Assembly (NCBI GenBank): GCA_050942995.1
Contig: JBMNOI010000129.1
Span: forward strand, 1-10,918
Reading direction: 5' to 3'
Length of the DNA stretch: 10,918 nt
Origin: JBMNOI01 sp050942995
GTDB lineage: Bacteria > Chloroflexota > Anaerolineae > UBA1429
The translations under genes were made by a program, and so were the position numbers. Below are positions 6,681-10,918 of the stretch, in pieces. Position 1 is the first letter of the stretch; each line of letters begins with the position of its first letter. The notes beneath the pieces are model-generated. The model was not told the origin of the DNA. It did not search any database and saw only the letters and a list, made by a program, of their open reading frames with translations.

Positions 6681-7049
6681 TCAGGCTCGACCGGCGCGGT
6701 ATGCTTCAATGGCCTGGCGCAGGGCCGTGGGGGCCAGCACCGAGCAGTCGATTTTGGATTCGGGCAGTCCGCCCAACGCCTCTGAGATCTGTTCGGCGGT
6801 GATCGAGGCGGCCTCGTCCAGAGTCATGCCCTGAACCAGCTCGGAGGCCATAGAGCTGGAGGCGATGGCGGCGGCACACCCGTGGACGAGATAACGCACC
6901 TCGACGATGCGATCATCCTCTATACGGAGATAGAGGTCGATGAGGTCGTCATGGACGGTGCTCCTGACCCGGGCGTGAGCGTCGGCGTTCTCTATCGTGC
7001 CCACGTTTCGCGGATTGGCGAAATGCTCCATCACCGTTCGGGTATACAT
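6681..7049 (-). CDS. IscU/NifU-like iron-sulfur scaffold protein, atypical
   Basis: A 122-residue protein of the IscU/NifU N-terminal fold. It begins MYTRTVMEHFANPRNVG, the standard family start, and has YLRIEDDRIVEVRYLVHGCAAAIASSSMASELVQG with the second canonical cysteine, then ALGGLPESKIDCSVLAPTALRQAI with the third. Two ligand positions differ from the family. The first cysteine, normally in CGD before IYLKVEDD, is replaced by histidine (TVHDDLIDLYL), and the histidine normally before the third cysteine (KxHCS) is aspartate (KIDCS). AGGAGG at 7054-7059 supports the ATG. It heads the metY-metX-metW operon, with no cysteine desulfurase next to it. It may hold a cluster with altered ligands, bind another metal, or serve sulfur supply for MetY; these are inferences. 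Confidence 0.85.
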   Translation of the reverse strand: MYTRTVMEHFANPRNVGTIENADAHARVRSTVHDDLIDLYLRIEDDRIVEVRYLVHGCAAAIASSSMASELVQGMTLDEAASITAEQISEALGGLPESKIDCSVLAPTALRQAIEAYRAGRA

Positions 7050-7201
7050 ACTGCCTCCTGCCTGGCGCCGCCGACGAGACGGCGCATATTACAGAAAGGC
7101 GGAGGACATGAGCCATGTCCCCCGCGCCATCGTCGGAGCTGTCGTTCGGGATGCTCCCCATCATCACCGATGAGGGTCCCAATCTCACGTGAGCTGAGAT
7201 T
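7050..7201 (-). promoter_or_regulatory. Structured mRNA leader of the methionine operon
   Basis: From the predicted start near 7200 to the ATG at 7049 the transcript has about 150 noncoding bases with successive hairpins: AATCTCA/TGAGATT (7181-7201, 7 pairs), CCCTCATC-GGT-GATGA-T-GGG (7157-7176), GGAGC/GCTCC (7135-7157), the long stem at 7098-7128, and a GC-rich GCGCCG/CGGCGC fold just before the ribosome binding site. The long stem is followed by TTTCT and so looks like an attenuator. No SAM-I consensus is visible. The arrangement suggests control by premature termination or of translation start, but no known riboswitch class is recognised. Confidence 0.45.
7091..7128 (-). terminator. Terminator-like hairpin in the leader
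   Basis: On the minus strand GGC-(GC bulge)-GGGGGACATG pairs with CATGTCCTCCGCC around the loop GCT: 13 pairs with one G-T. It is followed by TTTCTGT. The T-run is interrupted, so efficiency is uncertain. Its place about 40 bases before the ribosome binding site at 7054-7059 is that of an attenuator. Confidence 0.5.
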
Positions 7202-7206
7202 GTCTC

Positions 7207-7235
7207 ATCATAGCATCTTTTCCCTCGAGATGCAA
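7207..7235 (-). promoter_or_regulatory. Promoter of the iscU-metY-metX-metW operon
   Basis: On the minus strand TTGCAT (7230-7235) is followed after 17 bases by TATGAT (7207-7212); four of six and five of six bases match the sigma70-type consensus. Transcription would start near 7200, at the beginning of the first leader hairpin. Confidence 0.6.
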
Positions 7236-7253
7236 TGACGCTTATAGAACAAC

Positions 7254-7292
7254 TACCTTCTGAAGGGGATACCGGACCATGACGCAGCTCTG
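7254..7292 (+). promoter_or_regulatory. Conserved upstream block, copy 2
   Basis: These 39 bases match 2220-2258 at 31 positions without gaps. The first part, ACCTT-CTG-AAGGG at 7255-7267, keeps most of the dyad, and ACCGGACCATGACGCAGCTC begins the second part at 7271. It lies 13 bases before the -35 of the beta-galactosidase promoter and 18 bases beyond the -35 of the divergent methionine operon promoter, so a protein bound here could affect both. Confidence 0.55.
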
Positions 7293-7305
7293 CGCTTTTG
7301 GCGCT

Positions 7306-7335
7306 CTGGCATGTGTCGCCGCTCTTTATTATAAT
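7306..7335 (+). promoter_or_regulatory. Promoter of the beta-galactosidase gene
   Basis: A perfect TATAAT at 7330-7335 is preceded, after 18 bases, by CTGGCA at 7306-7311, with four of six bases of TTGACA. Transcription would begin near 7342, giving a leader of about 105 nt. Confidence 0.65.
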
Positions 7336-7345
7336 GGAGCCGCGC

Positions 7346-7361
7346 ACCTGTCCGCACAGGT
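7346..7361 (+). promoter_or_regulatory. Palindrome at the beta-galactosidase transcription start
   Basis: ACCTGT-CCGC-ACAGGT is a perfect 6-bp inverted repeat with a 4-base centre, about 10 bp after the -10 box. That position suits a repressor operator, for example for a sugar-responsive regulator. As RNA it would be a hairpin at the 5' end of the message. No regulator gene lies in the window. Confidence 0.45.
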
Positions 7362-7447
7362 CGCCTCTACAGGCATTGGTGACGCGCTGCTCCGATGCGG
7401 CGTGACGGCTCGGACGCTAAACGAAACATCAAGGCAAGGAGAGATGC

Positions 7448-10400
7448 ATGATGGAACAGAACCGTGTGAACGACTGGGAAAACCCACGGGTTGTGGGCCG
7501 GAACAAAGAGCCCGGCCATGTGCCACTGGTGCCTTATACCGATATCCACTCGGCGCTGATCGGCAAGCGCGAGAACTCGCCCTATTGGCGGTCGCTTAAC
7601 GGCACCTGGAAATTCCGCTGGGCGCCTAACCCCGATGCCGCGCCGGACGATCTTTATCTGGTGGATCTGGACGATTCGGATTGGGACGAGATCCCCGTGC
7701 CGGCCAACTGGCAACTGCACGGTTATGACGTGCCCATGTACACCAACGTCCAGTATCCCTTCCCTATCGACAATCTGCCCGGCGTGCCTCACGATGATAA
7801 CCCCGTAGGGTCGTACCGCACCACCTTTAACGTGCCCATGAAGTGGGACGACCGGCGCATCTTTATCGTCTTTGAGGGCGTCGATTCGGCCTTTTACCTG
7901 TGGGTGAACGGCCAGGAGGTGGGCTACAGCCAGGATAGCCGACTGCCCGCCGAGTTCGACATTACCCCTTATGTGAAAGCGGGCAAGAACGTGCTGGCGG
8001 TGCGGGTGTACCGCTGGTCCGACGGCAGCTACCTGGAGGATCAGGATCACTGGCGGCTGAGCGGTATCCATCGCGATGTCTATCTCTATGCGGCACCGTC
8101 GGTGTGCGTGCGCGATTATTGCGTGCGCACGTTGCTGGATGACGACTATCAGGACGCCGTGTTGCAGGTGCGGGCTCATGTGGCCGCCTATACCGAGGAC
8201 GCAGGTGAGTATACCGTCGAGATCCGCCTGCAGGATGCCGACGGCCAGGTGGTGGAGGGCGGCCCGGTGAGCGGCACCGTCTCGCCGCAGCCGGGCGAAG
8301 AGGCCGTGCTGAATCTGGAGTGGCCGGTGAAGGCACCGCGCAAGTGGTCGGCGGAGGACCCGTACCTTTACGATCTGCTGGTGATCCTCAAGGACGGCCG
8401 CGGCAACATCATCGAGGTCGAGAGCAGCAAGGTTGGCTTTCGTCGCGTCGAGATCGCCAATGCGCAACTTTTGGTCAACGGTGTGCCGGTAGAGATCGGC
8501 GGCGTCAACCGCCACGACCACGATCCCGATACGGGCAAGGTGGTATCCCGCGAGGCGATGCTGGCCGATGTGTTGCTCATGAAGCGCCACAATATCAATG
8601 CCGTGCGTACCTCTCACTATCCGAACGATCCCTATTTCCTCGACCTGTGCGACCGCTACGGCCTGTACGTGTTCGATGAGGCCAATCTGGAAACCCACGG
8701 CGTGTGGGACCGGTTGACCAAGGACCCCGAGTGGCACGACGCCTTTATGGAGCGGGTCATTCGTATGGTCGAGCGCGACAAGAACCATCCCAGCATCATT
8801 GTCTGGTCGTTGGGGAACGAGTCGGGCTATGGCCCCAATCACGCTGCCATGGCCGACTGGGTCCACGAGAACGACCCCACCCGGCCGGTGCATTACCATC
8901 CCGCCGAAGATGCGCCCACGGTGGACATTCTGGCGCCCATGTACCCGTCGGTCGACAAAATCATCGCCATGGCCGAGGTGCCGGATGAGACGCGGCCGGT
9001 GATCATGTGCGAGTACGCTCACTCGATGGGCAACTCCACGGGCAACCTCAAGGAGTATTGGGAGGCGGTGCGGCGCTATCCGAGGTTGCAGGGTGGCTTT
9101 ATCTGGGATTGGATCGACCAGGGCCTGCGCCAGCGCACCCCGGAGGGGGTCGAGTGGTTCGCTTACGGCGGCGACTTTGGCGACGAGCCCAACGATGCCA
9201 ATTTCTGTATCAACGGGTTGATCGGCCCCGACCGCAAGCCGCATCCCGCCCTCATCGAGTACAAAAAGATCCTGCAGCCGGTGGTCGTCGAGCCGGAGGA
9301 TCTGAACCTTTTGCTGGTGCGTGTGACCAATCGCTACTCGTTCAGCACCTTCGAACATCTGCGGGCCGTCTGTCGGCTGATAGCCGACGACCGGGTGCTG
9401 CAAGAGCGCACCCTCATGTTGCCGGAACTCGGCCCGGGCGAGAGCGCCTCGGTTCTGGCGCCGGTGACGCCACCGCGACTGACGCCCGGCACCGAGTACT
9501 GGCTGACGTTCCACTTTTTGCTGGGACAGTCGACGTTGTGGGCCGATGCCGACCACGAGGTGGCCACCGAACAGCTCAAGCTGCCGTGGACGGTGCCCGC
9601 CGCCGATCCCCTGCAGCCCGAGGAGATGCCGGCTCTGGAACCGGTCGATGCCGACGATGACGACACGATCGGCGTGAACGGCGAAGGGTTCGAGGTGGCC
9701 TTTTCGCGTCGTACCGGACGCATGACGACCTTCCGGAAGGACGGGCGCGATCTGCTGGTCGAGGGGCCGCGCCTCAACCTGTGGCGTGCTCCCACCGATA
9801 ACGACGCCAATACCTGGGGCGACCAAAAGGCCGCCATTCGCTGGCGCGAGGCCGGGCTGGATCGCCTGGAGGAGACGGTGCAGGATGTGACGGTCGAGAC
9901 GGTGTCGCCCCAGGTGGCACGCGTTACCGTGCGCACCACGCTGGCGCCGCGTCCGCCTGAGGATCTTTCCGCCTCGGAGCAGTGGCAGGGCATGTTGGGG
10001 CAGTTTATCCACGGCATGGTCGGGTTCGCCGACGAGCCCACTTTGCGCACCCTGGGCCAGACGCTCAAGCTGGACTATGACGCGCTGCCGGGGCGCGGCA
10101 AAGAGGCGCGCCTTCGGGCCATGGTCTCGATGCTGGATGCGGAGGATCGCATTCACGAACTGTTGCAGGCGACCTACGAGATGATGGGCGCCCAGCCCGA
10201 CGACCACGGCGCGGCACGCATCCGTGCGGCGCTGGAGCCGGTGCAAGGCATGAACACTCAGGAGCTGCGGGCGAACTTTGCGCCCAAGTACAACGCCCAC
10301 TTTGACTGCACCTACACCTATACGGTGTATGGCAGCGGCGATGTGCTGCTCGAGACGCACGTGCTGCCCGGGGACGATCTGCCCCCGCTGCCGCGCGTGG

Positions 10401-10897
10401 GCCTGACGATGACCTTGCCCGGTGGGTACGAGCAGTACACCTGGTACGGGCGTGGCCCGCACGAGAACTATGTGGATCGCAAAGAGAGCGCCATGGTGGG
10501 CGTGTATCGGAGCACGGTGGATGAGCAATACGTGCCCTATGTGGTGCCGCAGGAGAACGGCAACAAAACCGACGTGCGCTGGGTGGCCCTGACCGACGAC
10601 GAGGGCGCGGGATTGCTGGCCACGGCGGCGCCGGGTGAGGTGCTGGAGGTGAGCGCCCACCACTTTACCGCCGAGGATCTGACCCGGGCGATGCACACGC
10701 ACGAGCTGCCGCGTCGCGATGAGATCACCCTGAACCTGGACTATCGTCAGTCGGGCCTGGGTGGGGCGAGCTGCGGGCCGGGTACCCTGCCCCAGTATCT
10801 GCTCCAGCCCGGGGAGGTGCGCTATACCGTGCGCCTGCGGCCGCTGGCGCCGGAAGAATCGCCGATAACGGTGAGTAAGCGCTACATCGCCGAATAG
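7448..10897 (+). CDS. lacZ: LacZ-type GH2 beta-galactosidase with an inserted helical domain
   Basis: A 1149-residue glycoside hydrolase family 2 enzyme that cleaves terminal beta-D-galactosides such as lactose, retaining mechanism, probably cytoplasmic because no signal peptide is seen. Domains: sugar-binding domain (about 40-215, with DQDHWRLSGIHRDVYL), Ig-like domain (about 217-335), TIM barrel (about 336-630), a further beta domain (about 640-735) and the small-chain beta-sandwich (about 755-1149). Catalytic residues are Glu458 in WSLGNESGYG (acid/base) and Glu522 in MCEYAHSMGNS (nucleophile). The equivalents of E. coli His357 and His391 are at 356 (NRHDHDP) and 390 (TSHYPND), and the substrate-site segments APMYPS, GGFIWDWIDQGL and FCINGLIGPDRKPHP are kept. 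The GLGGASCGPG segment has Cys where E. coli LacZ has Trp999. An insertion at about 836-948 explains the length over the usual 1020-1040. AAGGAG at 7436-7441 serves the ATG at 7448 or the adjacent one at 7451. Confidence 0.95.
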   Translation: MMEQNRVNDWENPRVVGRNKEPGHVPLVPYTDIHSALIGKRENSPYWRSLNGTWKFRWAPNPDAAPDDLYLVDLDDSDWDEIPVPANWQLHGYDVPMYTNVQYPFPIDNLPGVPHDDNPVGSYRTTFNVPMKWDDRRIFIVFEGVDSAFYLWVNGQEVGYSQDSRLPAEFDITPYVKAGKNVLAVRVYRWSDGSYLEDQDHWRLSGIHRDVYLYAAPSVCVRDYCVRTLLDDDYQDAVLQVRAHVAAYTEDAGEYTVEIRLQDADGQVVEGGPVSGTVSPQPGEEAVLNLEWPVKAPRKWSAEDPYLYDLLVILKDGRGNIIEVESSKVGFRRVEIANAQLLVNGVPVEIGGVNRHDHDPDTGKVVSREAMLADVLLMKRHNINAVRTSHYPNDPYFLDLCDRYGLYVFDEANLETHGVWDRLTKDPEWHDAFMERVIRMVERDKNHPSIIVWSLGNESGYGPNHAAMADWVHENDPTRPVHYHPAEDAPTVDILAPMYPSVDKIIAMAEVPDETRPVIMCEYAHSMGNSTGNLKEYWEAVRRYPRLQGGFIWDWIDQGLRQRTPEGVEWFAYGGDFGDEPNDANFCINGLIGPDRKPHPALIEYKKILQPVVVEPEDLNLLLVRVTNRYSFSTFEHLRAVCRLIADDRVLQERTLMLPELGPGESASVLAPVTPPRLTPGTEYWLTFHFLLGQSTLWADADHEVATEQLKLPWTVPAADPLQPEEMPALEPVDADDDDTIGVNGEGFEVAFSRRTGRMTTFRKDGRDLLVEGPRLNLWRAPTDNDANTWGDQKAAIRWREAGLDRLEETVQDVTVETVSPQVARVTVRTTLAPRPPEDLSASEQWQGMLGQFIHGMVGFADEPTLRTLGQTLKLDYDALPGRGKEARLRAMVSMLDAEDRIHELLQATYEMMGAQPDDHGAARIRAALEPVQGMNTQELRANFAPKYNAHFDCTYTYTVYGSGDVLLETHVLPGDDLPPLPRVGLTMTLPGGYEQYTWYGRGPHENYVDRKESAMVGVYRSTVDEQYVPYVVPQENGNKTDVRWVALTDDEGAGLLATAAPGEVLEVSAHHFTAEDLTRAMHTHELPRRDEITLNLDYRQSGLGGASCGPGTLPQYLLQPGEVRYTVRLRPLAPEESPITVSKRYIAE
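9953..10291 (+). other. Inserted helical domain resembling an effector-associated (death-like) domain
   Basis: Between the strand VARVTVRTTLAP (ending near residue 834) and HFDCTYTYTVYGSGD (from 951), which are neighbours in ordinary LacZ proteins, lie about 115 extra residues. The core at 850-913 (9995-10186) shows FADEPTLRTLGQTLKLDYDA followed by LPGRGKEARLRAMV and RIHELL. This fits the pattern L-R-x-L...L-x-x-D-Y-x-x-L-P-G-x-G-K...R-x-x-V...R-x-x-E-L-L that I know from the short helical effector-associated domains found on TIR, caspase-like and NACHT proteins. These domains are thought to mediate homotypic contacts between conflict-system components. The tail after the core (about 914-948) is also likely helical, with RIRAALEPVQG. 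The family match is from memory and needs a profile search; the insertion itself is visible from length and domain layout. Confidence 0.6.
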
Positions 10898-10918
10898 GAC
10901 GAGATGCGGCGAGAGGGC

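Noticed and set aside
7098..7201. T-box riboswitch in the leader of the methionine operon
   Set aside because: UGGGACC at about 7175-7181 resembles the UGGNACC core, but the predicted transcript starts too close upstream for a Stem I with a specifier loop, and the variable base would not match a methionine tRNA discriminator.
7367..10702. A very long open frame on the minus strand opposite the beta-galactosidase gene
   Set aside because: Its translation is rich in His, Arg, Gly and Val with no recognisable motif, and it mirrors the codon bias of the GC-rich lacZ gene. It has no promoter or ribosome binding site, and the plus-strand frame carries every GH2 motif.
10904..10918. Start of a further plus-strand gene (ATG at 10904)
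   Set aside because: Only five codons are inside the window and the upstream AGGA is weak, so a gene cannot be supported.

Overview
The window is GC-rich bacterial DNA, densely packed, with strong AGGAGG-type ribosome binding sites and recognisable sigma70-like promoters. No rRNA, tRNA, insertion sequence or CRISPR array is visible. The gene content, and above all a death-like 'effector-associated' domain of a kind I associate with Chloroflexota and Cyanobacteria, suggests a Chloroflexota-type organism. This is an inference of low to moderate strength.

Layout. (1) 8-91: a short array of 17-bp hairpin-forming tandem repeats. (2) 96-1993, minus strand: a four-gene membrane/envelope cluster, read from right to left as a putative small lipoprotein, a glycine-rich small membrane protein interrupted by an in-frame TAA, an RDD-family membrane protein and a DUF6544-like anchored protein. 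A TATAAT promoter and an 18-bp perfect palindrome lie upstream. (3) 2220-3367, plus strand: a PLP-dependent threonine/serine dehydratase or serine racemase, with its own promoter and a strong hairpin just before the ribosome binding site. (4) 3388-3421: a bidirectional terminator. (5) 3442-7049, minus strand: a methionine/sulfur operon in transcription order iscU-like scaffold, metY, metX, metW. A good promoter and a structured leader of about 150 nt precede it. (6) 7254-10897, plus strand: a divergently transcribed LacZ-type GH2 beta-galactosidase.

How the genes work together. MetX activates homoserine by O-acylation, MetY replaces the acyl group with sulfide to make homocysteine, and MetW is the usual partner of MetX. 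The IscU-like protein at the head of the operon has lost two canonical cluster-ligand positions, so it may act in sulfur or metal handling rather than as a standard scaffold. The dehydratase is a neighbouring amino-acid enzyme. The beta-galactosidase belongs to carbohydrate use.

Most interesting points: a helical insertion of about 115 residues in the last domain of the beta-galactosidase that carries the signature of an effector-associated (death-like) domain; the atypical IscU-like protein and the structured leader before it; a 39-bp block shared upstream of the two plus-strand promoters; and the apparent nonsense codon in the glycine-rich membrane gene.
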